Part shown: piece after piece, positions 1 through 5,412 of the stretch
Layout: every line of letters begins with the position of its first letter
How positions within the stretch are numbered: position 1 is the stretch's first letter
The notes under the pieces: generated by a model
The model's database searches: none
Seen by the model: the letters and a program-made list of their open reading frames with translations, nothing else
What the model was told of the DNA's origin: nothing
Translations under genes and position numbers: made by a program
NCBI GenBank assembly: GCA_938041945.1
Contig: CALISC010000095.1
Span: forward strand, 1 to 6,199
DNA length: 6,199 bases
Direction: 5' to 3'
Source: an uncultured Acholeplasmataceae bacterium
GTDB taxonomy: Bacteria > Bacillota_I > Bacilli_A > Acholeplasmatales > Acholeplasmataceae

Positions 1-551
1 CAAAATACAGCGCCGTTGTTTTCAAAAAACATTTTAGTTTTTTTAAAGACAACGGTGTTTTTTCCAAAGATAACTTAGATAAAGGCACTTACCTTTTTTT
101 AAAACATTTTAGTTTAGCAAACTTAAGCGCTAAAACCGCTTTAGACATTGGTGCAGGAACTGGAGAAATTTCAATAATTTTGGCAAAGTTTTTCAAAGAC
201 CTTAATATTTTAGGCCTTGAAATTAACGAAAGAGCAGTTTTGCTTGCCAAAAAGAACTCAGATCTTAACGGAGTTGAAAACGTTAGTTTTCAGCAAGGCG
301 ATTTTTTGGAGTTTGAAACCAGTAAAACTTTTGATTTAATAGTTTCAAACCCGCCGATTAAAATCGGCAAGCAAAATTTGTTTAAGTTCTACGAAAAAGC
401 AAGTACCTTGCTTTCTGAAAACGGCCAGTTTTCGCTAGTTGTCAAACACTCGCAAGGCGCGGGAAGCCATATTAAGTTTTTAAAAACTTTATTTAAGTTA
501 GTGGAATTCAAAAAAGACGCAACTTACTATTTAATTTCGTGTTTTAATTAA
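1..551 (+). CDS. RsmC/YbxB-type class I SAM-dependent methyltransferase, 5' end missing
   Basis: The frame is open from the window edge (first full codon at 3), giving 182 visible residues; the true start lies upstream. Residues about 18-27 (GVFSKDNLDKG) match the segment before the methyltransferase fold in RsmC/YbxB proteins. Motif I is LDIGAGTGE at residues 47-55. LEINERA fits the acidic residue that binds the SAM ribose. SNPPIKIGK at about 115-123 is the NPPI catalytic motif of N-methyltransferases acting on exocyclic amines. The size fits a single-domain protein of about 200 residues like Bacillus YbxB, not the two-domain E. coli RsmC, which makes m2G1207 in 16S rRNA. An rRNA guanine-N2 substrate is therefore inferred, not shown; another RNA target is possible. 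A TTG at 180 is not the start, because motif I lies upstream of it. The gene ends in TAA, 61 bases before yebC. Confidence 0.85.
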   Translation, partial: KYSAVVFKKHFSFFKDNGVFSKDNLDKGTYLFLKHFSLANLSAKTALDIGAGTGEISIILAKFFKDLNILGLEINERAVLLAKKNSDLNGVENVSFQQGDFLEFETSKTFDLIVSNPPIKIGKQNLFKFYEKASTLLSENGQFSLVVKHSQGAGSHIKFLKTLFKLVEFKKDATYYLISCFN

Positions 552-556
552 CTTAT

Positions 557-587
557 TTTAAATAAAACTAAATCGGTTTTATTTAAA
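557..587. repeat. 12-bp perfect inverted repeat between methyltransferase and yebC
   Basis: Arms 557-568 (TTTAAATAAAAC) and 576-587 (GTTTTATTTAAA) are perfectly complementary around a 7-base loop. The stem is AT-rich, with one G-C pair at the loop end. No T-run follows on either strand, so it is not a canonical intrinsic terminator. It could be an mRNA 3'-end protecting hairpin, a processing site or a weak terminator. It sits just upstream of the yebC SD (AAGGAG, 596-601). Confidence 0.6.
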
Positions 588-612
588 CCTTAAAAAAGGA
601 GTTTAGATAAAT

Positions 613-1323
613 ATGGGAAGAGCATTTGAAGTCAGAAAAGAGGCTAAGGCTAAAACTGCTGCTGCTAAAACCAAAGTTTACTCAAAATACGGCAGGGAAA
701 TCTACGTCTTGGCTAAAAACGGATCTCCAGACCCGCAAAGCAATCCTGATTTGAAGCGAATTATTGAAAAAGCCAAAAAAGACCAAGTGCCAAACGACAT
801 CATTCAACGCGCAATTGACAAAGCCAAGGGCGCAGGTGGCGAGAGTTTTGTCCCGGTTATTTACGAAGGCTTTGGCCAAGGTGATGCTCAGTTTATAATT
901 GAAACTTTAACTGACAACGTCAACCGCACAATTTCTCAAATCAGAGCAGTGCTTAACAAAACTGGCGGAAAACTCGGAGTATCTGGTTCAGTTTCGCATC
1001 AATTCGCACACGAAGCAGTTTTTAAACTGCCGATTCAAGAAGACGAAGTAATAACTGCTTTAATTGAAGCAGACGCAGACATTAAAGATACCACAGCATT
1101 ACCTGACTCAACTGTAGTTTACGCAGAAATCGATAAATACGCACAAGTCAAGTCAGCACTTACCACTGCTTTTCCAGACACTGAGTTAGAGATTGACGAA
1201 ATCACTTATTCTGCGCTTAACTTAGTTGAGTTATCTCAAGAAAGTCAAGATAAGTTTGACCAAATGCTTGCAATGCTTGAAGAACTAGATGACGTTCAGC
1301 ATATTTATCACAATGTAAAATAA
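613..1323 (+). CDS. yebC: YebC/TACO1-family protein, YeeN/YeeI subtype
   Basis: The 236-residue protein has the usual length of the family and is recognisable end to end. It opens with MGRAFEVRKEAKAKTAAAK, followed by YSKYGREIYVLAK and DPQSNPDLKRIIEKAKKDQVP. The central part has YEGFG and TLTDNVNRT, then the KTGGKLGVSGSVSHQF segment, and the C-terminus ends in DDVQHIYHNVK. The YSKYG.EIY and YHNV signatures fit the YeeN/YeeI (YebC2) branch better than the E. coli YebC branch. The family was long called transcriptional regulators. Mitochondrial TACO1 and bacterial YebC-type proteins are now linked to relief of ribosome stalling at proline-rich stretches, so a cytosolic ribosome-associated role is the better guess. 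The start is supported by SD AAGGAG at 596-601, 11 bases upstream, and by the conserved N-terminus. The next gene begins 4 bases after its TAA, implying cotranscription. Confidence 0.95.
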   Translation: MGRAFEVRKEAKAKTAAAKTKVYSKYGREIYVLAKNGSPDPQSNPDLKRIIEKAKKDQVPNDIIQRAIDKAKGAGGESFVPVIYEGFGQGDAQFIIETLTDNVNRTISQIRAVLNKTGGKLGVSGSVSHQFAHEAVFKLPIQEDEVITALIEADADIKDTTALPDSTVVYAEIDKYAQVKSALTTAFPDTELEIDEITYSALNLVELSQESQDKFDQMLAMLEELDDVQHIYHNVK

Positions 1324-1327
1324 ATTT

Positions 1328-1729
1328 ATGGGAAAAGAAATTTTAGACTTTATTTTTAACAAAGTTGGCTATATCGCCACAGTCTCAAAAGAAGGTGTGC
1401 CAAACGTTGGTCCCAAAGTTACTATGCGCCATTTTTCTGGCAACATCTTGATTTGGAATGAAACCACTTGCAAGCGAACTAAGTTTAATATTGAACAAAC
1501 CCAAAAAGCATCAGTTTGTTTTGTTGATGAGACTACACAAACTGGCTTTCGCTTTACTGGTCGCGCAACTATCTTAGATAAATCTAGTCAGTTGTTTGAA
1601 CTGTATTCAGAAAACGCCAAAACATTAGGCTTAAAACAACCAGAATACTTTGGACAACTGGTGGTTGAACAGATTTATTTGCTAGACCGCGGACCAAAAG
1701 CAGGAACATTGCTAAAGAATTTTGCTTAA
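1328..1729 (+). CDS. Pyridoxamine 5'-phosphate oxidase-like split-barrel flavoprotein
   Basis: This 133-residue protein resembles small FMN-binding split-barrel proteins of the PNPOx-like family. Visible signatures are GYIATVSKEGVPNVGPK (about 13-29), a strand typical of the first barrel half, then a stretch ending KRTKFNIEQTQKASVCFVDE, and GFRFTGRATI at about 77-86. The length is normal for the single-domain members, well below true PdxH enzymes (about 200 residues or more). Vitamin B6 oxidase activity should therefore not be assumed; members bind FMN, F420 or heme, and many have no known substrate. It starts 4 bases after the yebC stop, and the bases before the ATG contain no recognisable SD, so translation probably depends on coupling to yebC. 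The N-terminus fits the family, which supports the start. A strong terminator follows about 50 bases downstream, closing this transcription unit. Confidence 0.82.
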   Translation: MGKEILDFIFNKVGYIATVSKEGVPNVGPKVTMRHFSGNILIWNETTCKRTKFNIEQTQKASVCFVDETTQTGFRFTGRATILDKSSQLFELYSENAKTLGLKQPEYFGQLVVEQIYLLDRGPKAGTLLKNFA

Positions 1730-1780
1730 AAGGTTCTTGTTTTCAAATGCTGCTGTTAAAAAAGAAATTAAATTCAAATT

Positions 1781-1813
1781 AACCGAGCTAGGCTCGGTTT
1801 TTTTATTTTTTTT
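1781..1813 (+). terminator. Rho-independent terminator after the yebC unit
   Basis: Arms AACCGAGC (1781-1788) and GCTCGGTT (1792-1799) form a perfect 8-bp stem with a TAG loop. A T-rich tract follows (T through 1804, one A, then T to 1813). GC-rich stem plus T-tract is the classic intrinsic terminator on the + strand. It separates the upstream genes from the S10 operon, whose promoter begins only a few bases later. Confidence 0.93.
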
Positions 1814-1820
1814 AAATCGT

Positions 1821-1849
1821 TTGGCTAAAAAAACCAAATAGTATATAAT
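1821..1849 (+). promoter_or_regulatory. Sigma-70/sigma-A-type promoter of the S10 operon
   Basis: A -35 box TTGGCT (1821-1826, 4 of 6 consensus) and a perfect -10 box TATAAT (1844-1849) are separated by the ideal 17 bases. A purine at about 1856 is the expected start of transcription. The boxes lie directly after the upstream terminator and about 125 bases before rpsJ, as expected for an independent operon promoter. TTTGG (1820-1824) and CCAAA (1834-1838) form a short inverted repeat over the -35 and spacer; I would not call it an operator without more evidence. Confidence 0.87.
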
Positions 1850-1855
1850 TATTAG

Positions 1856-1980
1856 GTATGTGCACACGCACAAAGGCAATGATATGTAAGGTTATTAAAA
1901 CACAAATAGCCGTTGCTGTGTTTTAAACAATTTACATGGAGCAAGCCTAATCTTAGAATTAGACGAAAGGAGACTTAAAT
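1856..1980 (+). promoter_or_regulatory. Structured 5' leader of the S10 operon
   Basis: The leader of about 125 nt can fold into a long irregular hairpin. The core is a perfect 10-bp stem, TTAAAACACA (1895-1904) with TGTGTTTTAA (1917-1926), capped by a 12-base loop. Below it, after a 5x5 internal loop, ATGTAA (1884-1889) pairs with TTACAT (1932-1937). Below that, AGGC (1874-1877) can pair with GCCT (1945-1948). A small 5-bp hairpin (CTAAT 1947-1951 with ATTAG 1958-1962) competes with that base and ends four bases before the SD AAAGGAG (1966-1972). In E. coli the S10 leader is bound by L4, which represses the operon. A similar role here is inference: I do not recognise a named Rfam motif. No U-run follows the main hairpin, so it is not itself a terminator. 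Confidence 0.6.
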
Positions 1981-2298
1981 ATGGCTGAAAAATCAAAAGG
2001 AACAGTAAGAATTACTCTTAAGTCATATGATCACAAACTAATTGATCAAGCAGCACTTAAAATCGTTGATGTTGTAACTAAAACTGGTGCCACTGTCGTA
2101 GGACCTGTGCCACTACCAACTAAACGCGAAATCTTCACTGTACTTCGTTCACCGCACGTTAACAAAACTTCTCGTGAACAATTTGAACGAAGAACCCACA
2201 AAAGATTGATCGTAATTGAAAAAATCGGTCAAAAAACTCTGCCTCAATTGTTTCAAACTGACTTACCATCAGGTGTTGATATTGCGTTAAAACAATAA
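1981..2298 (+). CDS. rpsJ: 30S ribosomal protein S10 (NusE)
   Basis: S10 belongs to the 30S head and, as NusE, joins NusB in transcription antitermination. The 105-residue length is normal. The family signature is clear: the long exposed loop spans about residues 44-62, running from PLPTKREIFTVLRSPHVNKT into SREQFERRTHKR, which ends at residue 75. The C-terminal strand ends with the usual GVDI segment. The start is set by SD AAAGGAG at 1966-1972, 8 bases before the ATG. It is the first gene of the operon behind its own promoter and a structured leader. The 60-base gap to rplC is the largest inside the operon. Confidence 0.99.
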   Translation: MAEKSKGTVRITLKSYDHKLIDQAALKIVDVVTKTGATVVGPVPLPTKREIFTVLRSPHVNKTSREQFERRTHKRLIVIEKIGQKTLPQLFQTDLPSGVDIALKQ

Positions 2299-2331
2299 TT
2301 TAACACACAAGAACAGGCAAAACAGACAAAT

Positions 2332-2352
2332 TATCGTAAACGATAGAAAGGA
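2332..2352 (+). promoter_or_regulatory. Small hairpin abutting the rplC ribosome binding site
   Basis: TATCG (2332-2336) and CGATA (2341-2345) form a 5-bp stem with a TAAA tetraloop. The stem ends exactly where the SD GAAAGGA (2346-2352) begins, 6 bases before the rplC ATG. The stem leaves the SD free, so it may present rather than hide it. The rest of the gap (2299-2331) is purine/A-rich and shows no other structure. Confidence 0.5.
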
Positions 2353-2358
2353 ATATAT

Positions 2359-2988
2359 ATGTCTAAAGGAATCTTAGGTAGAAAAATTGGAATGACTCAA
2401 ATCTTTTCTGAAGACGGCAAGTTAATTCCAGTTACCGTTCTAGATTGCACTGACAACGTTGTACTACAACAAAAAACTGTTGGAAAAGACGGATATGTTG
2501 CTACACAACTTGGTTGCCAATCTAAACGCGAAAGTCTTGCGAACAAACCAATTTTGGGACATGTTGCAAAAGCAAATACTGCTCCTAAGCGCTTCGTTAA
2601 AGAACTTAGGTTCAAACACAGCGCCTCTGAGCTAGCAGGCCTTGCAGTTGGTCAAACTGTAGAACCTACAATTTTTAAAGAAGGAGAACTAGTTGACGTC
2701 ATTGGAATCACTAAAGGTAAAGGTTTCCAGGGTTCAATTAAGAGACACGGCCAACGCCGTGGACCTGAATCTCACGGTTCTCGCTACCACCGCGCTCCTG
2801 GTTCAATGGGCGCCATCAAGGGAAATATGAAAGGAAAACCACTTCCTGGTCACATGGGACACGAACAAGTGACTATTCAAAACCTTGAAGTTGTCAAAGT
2901 AGACAAAGAACAGTCTTTACTACTAATTAAGGGTGCCGTTCCTGGCCCAAATAAAGGATTTGTTGTGGTTAAATCCGCTGTACGCTAA
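2359..2988 (+). CDS. rplC: 50S ribosomal protein L3
   Basis: L3 is an early 50S assembly protein whose central extension reaches toward the peptidyl transferase centre. The 209-residue length is standard. The N-terminus GILGRKIGMTQIF is diagnostic. The signature GKGFQGSIKRHGQRRGP spans about 120-136, followed by SHGSRYHRAPGSMG (138-151), the extension that enters the 23S rRNA core. The bacterial L3 C-terminal motif GHMGHEQVTIQNL starts at 164. The segment between GSMG and GHMG (residues 152-163) is slightly shorter than the Bacillus version as I remember it, which may be lineage-specific. The ATG is preceded by SD GAAAGGA at 2346-2352. The TAA stop overlaps the SD of rplD, so reinitiation or coupling is likely. 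Confidence 0.99.
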   Translation: MSKGILGRKIGMTQIFSEDGKLIPVTVLDCTDNVVLQQKTVGKDGYVATQLGCQSKRESLANKPILGHVAKANTAPKRFVKELRFKHSASELAGLAVGQTVEPTIFKEGELVDVIGITKGKGFQGSIKRHGQRRGPESHGSRYHRAPGSMGAIKGNMKGKPLPGHMGHEQVTIQNLEVVKVDKEQSLLLIKGAVPGPNKGFVVVKSAVR

Positions 2989-3001
2989 AGGAGTTTAAAT
3001 T

Positions 3002-3625
3002 ATGGAATATAAAGTATTAAACCAAAGCGGCAAAAAAGTAAAAACAATTGAGTTAAAAGATTTTGTTTTTGGAATTGAGCCACATAAACAAGCACTTTAC
3101 GACGTTGTTCGTGCTCAACGTTTAGCAATGCAACAAGGTACTCACCTTGTTAAAAACCGTTCAATGGTTTCAGGCGGTGGACGTAAACCTTATAAACAAA
3201 AAGGAACTGGTAGAGCGCGTCAAGGTTCTCGCCGTGCAGTTCAATTTGTTGGCGGTGGTGTGGCGTTTGGTCCACAAGTTCGCGAATACGACATTAAAAT
3301 CAACAAAAAAGTTCGCCAACTTGCACTTCGTTCAGCACTTTCTCAACACGCGCAAAAAGGAACTTTAGTATTAGTTGACAAACTAACTTTACCTGAAGTT
3401 AAAACTAAACTATTTGCCCAAATTCTAGAAAGTCTAAAACTTGACCGCAAAGTTCTGTTTGTAGACTCTGAGTTTGACAACAACGTAGTTTTAAGTGCTA
3501 GAAACATTAGCAAAATTACTGTAATGAACGAACCTAGCCACACATCTGTTTATGATTTACTAGACGCTAAATACCTACTTTTAACAGTTGGTGCTGCTAA
3601 AGAATTCGAGGAGGCTTTATGTTAA
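3002..3625 (+). CDS. rplD: 50S ribosomal protein L4
   Basis: L4 binds domain I of 23S rRNA, lines the exit tunnel with an extended loop and, in E. coli, is the feedback repressor of this operon. The 207 residues cover both parts. The loop runs from about residue 51 to 91 with KNRSMVSGGGRKPYKQKGTG, RARQGS and GGGVAFGP clearly visible. The globular part resumes with KINKKVRQLALRSALS, and the C-terminal DLLDAKYLLLT is typical. In the tunnel loop the common KPW and QWRGGG are KPY (Tyr64) and QFVGGG (Phe82, Val83). SD AAAGGAG (2987-2993) lies 8 bases before the ATG. The last 7 bases overlap rplW (ATGTTAA), and the codons of residues near FEEA carry the rplW SD. Confidence 0.98.
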   Translation: MEYKVLNQSGKKVKTIELKDFVFGIEPHKQALYDVVRAQRLAMQQGTHLVKNRSMVSGGGRKPYKQKGTGRARQGSRRAVQFVGGGVAFGPQVREYDIKINKKVRQLALRSALSQHAQKGTLVLVDKLTLPEVKTKLFAQILESLKLDRKVLFVDSEFDNNVVLSARNISKITVMNEPSHTSVYDLLDAKYLLLTVGAAKEFEEALC

Positions 3626-3921
3626 ATTTAACTAAAATTAAACAATTTGACGTTTTAGTTGAACCAATTATCACTGAAAAGTCAAACAAGTTAATTGAAG
3701 CCTCAAATTCATACACTTTCCGTGTAAAAAAAGACGCTACTAAACCAGAAATTAAGGCTGCTGTTGAATCTGTTTTTAAAGTAACTGTCTTGAAAGTAAG
3801 AACTGTGATTTCTCCTGCTAAGAAAAAAACAGTTGGACGCTACCAAGGAATGGTATCTGCTTTCAAAAAAGCCATCGTTACTCTTAAAGAAGGCGACAAG
3901 ATTGCCGAATTTACAATTTAG
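3619..3921 (+). CDS. rplW: 50S ribosomal protein L23
   Basis: L23 sits at the tunnel exit and is the docking site for trigger factor and SRP. The protein is 100 residues, normal for bacteria. VEPIITEKS at about 14-22 holds Glu20, which aligns with E. coli Glu18, the trigger-factor contact. YTFRVKKDATKPEIKAAVESVF and the C-terminal KKAIVTLKEGDKI are family signatures, and KKKTVGRYQG is the rRNA-binding loop. The start overlaps the rplD end by 7 bases and is driven by a very strong SD, GAGGAGG (3608-3614), 4 bases upstream inside rplD. The stop is TAG, one of two in the window. Confidence 0.97.
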   Translation: MLNLTKIKQFDVLVEPIITEKSNKLIEASNSYTFRVKKDATKPEIKAAVESVFKVTVLKVRTVISPAKKKTVGRYQGMVSAFKKAIVTLKEGDKIAEFTI

Positions 3922-3922
3922 T

Positions 3923-3930
3923 GAAAGGAG
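3923..3930 (+). promoter_or_regulatory. Ribosome binding site deciding the rplB start
   Basis: GAAAGGAG lies 3 bases before the first of two adjacent ATG codons (3934) and 6 bases before the second (3937). The second spacing is much more usual, so 3937 is taken as the start. Confidence 0.7.
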
Positions 3931-3936
3931 TAAATG

Positions 3937-4773
3937 ATGAAAATTAAGAACTATAAACCTACTACTAACGGACGTCGTAATATGTCCGTGATTGATTACT
4001 CTGAACTTTCAAAAGTTGCTCCAGAAAAATCACTTTTAACTACTTTGAAAAAAACTGGTGGCCGCAATAACCAAGGAACTATCACTGTCAGACACATCGG
4101 TGGTGGAGTTCGCCGCAAATACCGCATTATTGACTTTAAACGCAATAAAGACGATATAGAGGCAGTTGTTAAAAGTATTGAATACGACCCAAACCGTTCT
4201 GCCAACATCGCTTTAGTTGCCTATAAAGACGGCGAGAAACGCTATATCTTGGCGTGCGAAGACTTAAAAATTGGTCAAGTTATTCAAAGTGGCGAAAAAG
4301 CCGATATCAAAATTGGAAATGCGCTACCACTTGGCAAAATTCCAGTTGGTACTTTTGTACACAATGTGGAACTAAAACCTGGTAAAGGTGGCCAAATCGC
4401 GCGTTCTGCCGGAACTTCTGTCCAAATTTTAGGACGTGAAGAGAAATACGTACTACTTCGTCTGCAAAGTGGTGAAATGCGCAAAGTATTGGCAACTTGC
4501 CGTGCAACTATTGGTGTAGTTGGCAACTCTCAACACGAACTAGTCGTTTTAGGTAAAGCCGGCCGCGTGCGTTTGATGGGTGTGAAACCTCATGTTCGTG
4601 GTACTGCGATGAACCCAGTTGACCACCCTCACGGTGGTGGTGAAGGCCGTACACCAATTGGTCGTAAACAACCACTTACTAAATGGGGTAAGAAAACTCG
4701 TGGTGTTAAAACTCGCGATCCTAAAAAAGCATCTAACAAACTTATTGTTAACCGTAGAAAAGGAGGGAAATAA
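3937..4773 (+). CDS. rplB: 50S ribosomal protein L2
   Basis: L2 helps join the subunits and is needed for peptidyl transferase activity. With the start at 3937 it is 278 residues, the usual length; a start at the ATG at 3934 would add one Met. The N-terminus KIKNYKPTTNGRRNM is typical. The RNA-binding domain includes GGGVRRKYRIIDFKR and EYDPNRSANIAL, and the SH3-like part includes GTFVHNVELKPGKGGQ and RSAG. The key region DHPHGGGEGR begins at residue 229 and contains the conserved histidine (His230 or His232 here) aligned with E. coli His229. The C-terminus KQPLTKWGKKTRG and RRKGGK is standard. The TAA stop overlaps the rpsS ATG by one base (TAATG), and the rpsS SD lies in its last codons. 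Confidence 0.98.
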   Translation: MKIKNYKPTTNGRRNMSVIDYSELSKVAPEKSLLTTLKKTGGRNNQGTITVRHIGGGVRRKYRIIDFKRNKDDIEAVVKSIEYDPNRSANIALVAYKDGEKRYILACEDLKIGQVIQSGEKADIKIGNALPLGKIPVGTFVHNVELKPGKGGQIARSAGTSVQILGREEKYVLLRLQSGEMRKVLATCRATIGVVGNSQHELVVLGKAGRVRLMGVKPHVRGTAMNPVDHPHGGGEGRTPIGRKQPLTKWGKKTRGVKTRDPKKASNKLIVNRRKGGK

Positions 4774-5054
4774 TGTCTCGTTCAATTAAAAAAGGACCTT
4801 ACTGTGAATATACCTTACTTGCAAAAATTGAAAAAATGGCAAAAGCAGGCGAAAAGAAAGTTATTCAAACCTGGTCTCGCCGTTCCACTATTTTCCCAAT
4901 TTTCGTAGGTTTCACTTTAGCCGTTCACAACGGAAAAGAACACGTGCCTATCTATATTACTGAAGATATGGTTGGCCACAAACTAGGTGAGTTCGTACCA
5001 ACTCGTACATTTAGAGGACACACCAAAGCCGACAAACGTGCTGCGGCTAAATAA
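4773..5054 (+). CDS. rpsS: 30S ribosomal protein S19
   Basis: S19 binds the 30S head with S13 and contacts the A-site region. The 93-residue length matches the family. MSRSIKKGP opens it, QTWSRRSTIFPIFVG is the central core, and GHKLGEFVPTRTFRGH (about 70-85) is the conserved C-terminal segment, ending in a short basic tail. SD AAGGAGG (4760-4766) lies 6 bases before the ATG inside rplB, with a one-base stop/start overlap, so translation is likely coupled to rplB. The rplV SD starts at its stop codon. Confidence 0.98.
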   Translation: MSRSIKKGPYCEYTLLAKIEKMAKAGEKKVIQTWSRRSTIFPIFVGFTLAVHNGKEHVPIYITEDMVGHKLGEFVPTRTFRGHTKADKRAAAK

Positions 5055-5060
5055 AGGTGG
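5054..5060 (+). promoter_or_regulatory. Ribosome binding site deciding the rplV start
   Basis: AAAGGTGG-type SD (AAGGTGG core, starting at the last base of the rpsS stop) is 8 bases before ATG 5069. An in-frame GTG at 5057 lies inside this SD and cannot use it. The preferred start is therefore 5069. Confidence 0.85.
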
Positions 5061-5068
5061 TGAAAATT

Positions 5069-5410
5069 ATGGAAAAACAAGCAAAAGCAATAGTACATGA
5101 CGCCAAAGTTACACCACGCAAAGCGAAATTAGTGATTGACTTAATTCGCGGTGCTAACATCAAAGAAGCCCTTGCTTACCTTGAGTTTACTAACCGCAAA
5201 GCCTCTCCAATTGTTAAAGAGTGCTTAAAATCAGCAATCGCAAACGCTGTTAACAACCTAAAATTAGACCGTGCTAAGTTGTATGTTAAAGAATGCTATG
5301 CAACTGAAGGTCTAAAAATGAAAAGAATGTTACCACGCGCTAAAGGCTCTGGCGACACAATTGTCAAAAGACGTAGCCACATTACAGTAGTTGTGGCTGA
5401 AAGGGGATAA
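5069..5410 (+). CDS. rplV: 50S ribosomal protein L22
   Basis: L22 binds all 23S rRNA domains and its long beta-hairpin lines the exit tunnel beside L4. From ATG 5069 it has 113 residues, the normal length. MEKQAKAIVHDAKVTPRKAK is the standard N-terminus, with PRKAKLVIDLIRG at 16-28. NAVNNLKLD fits the usual helix. The hairpin tip is GLKMKRMLPRAKGSGD (81-96), where changes give macrolide resistance in other bacteria; nothing here looks like a known insertion or deletion. SHITVVVAE closes the fold. The frame is open upstream to a GTG at 5057, but that would add four residues not seen in the family. SD of rpsC (AAAGGGG, 5400-5406) lies in the last codons. Confidence 0.97.
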   Translation: MEKQAKAIVHDAKVTPRKAKLVIDLIRGANIKEALAYLEFTNRKASPIVKECLKSAIANAVNNLKLDRAKLYVKECYATEGLKMKRMLPRAKGSGDTIVKRRSHITVVVAERG

Positions 5411-5412
5411 GA

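Noticed and set aside
180..551. Methyltransferase starting at TTG 180
   Set aside because: The frame is open to the window edge and SAM motif I (LDIGAGTGE) is encoded upstream at 141-167, so the TTG is internal.
1730..1780. Search for a gene or structure between the flavoprotein stop and the terminator
   Set aside because: Only A/T-rich sequence; no open frame, tRNA or convincing fold.
1895..1930. Leader hairpin as an attenuator terminator
   Set aside because: The T-run at 1921-1924 is part of the stem and no T-tract follows, so intrinsic termination is unlikely.
3147..3368. Second + strand frame within rplD
   Set aside because: It lies wholly inside a well-conserved gene, has no SD and shows no recognisable protein features.
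3934..3936. First ATG as rplB start
   Set aside because: Only 3 bases from the SD; the next ATG has a normal 6-base spacing. The difference is one Met and cannot be settled from sequence alone.
3996..4785. Several antisense frames across rplB
   Set aside because: They are by-products of rplB codon use, without SD, promoter or family signatures. The same holds for minus-strand frames at 682-879, 2397-2615 and 3343-3543.
5057..5068. GTG 5057 as rplV start
   Set aside because: It lies inside the SD; ATG 5069 has correct spacing and gives the family N-terminus.
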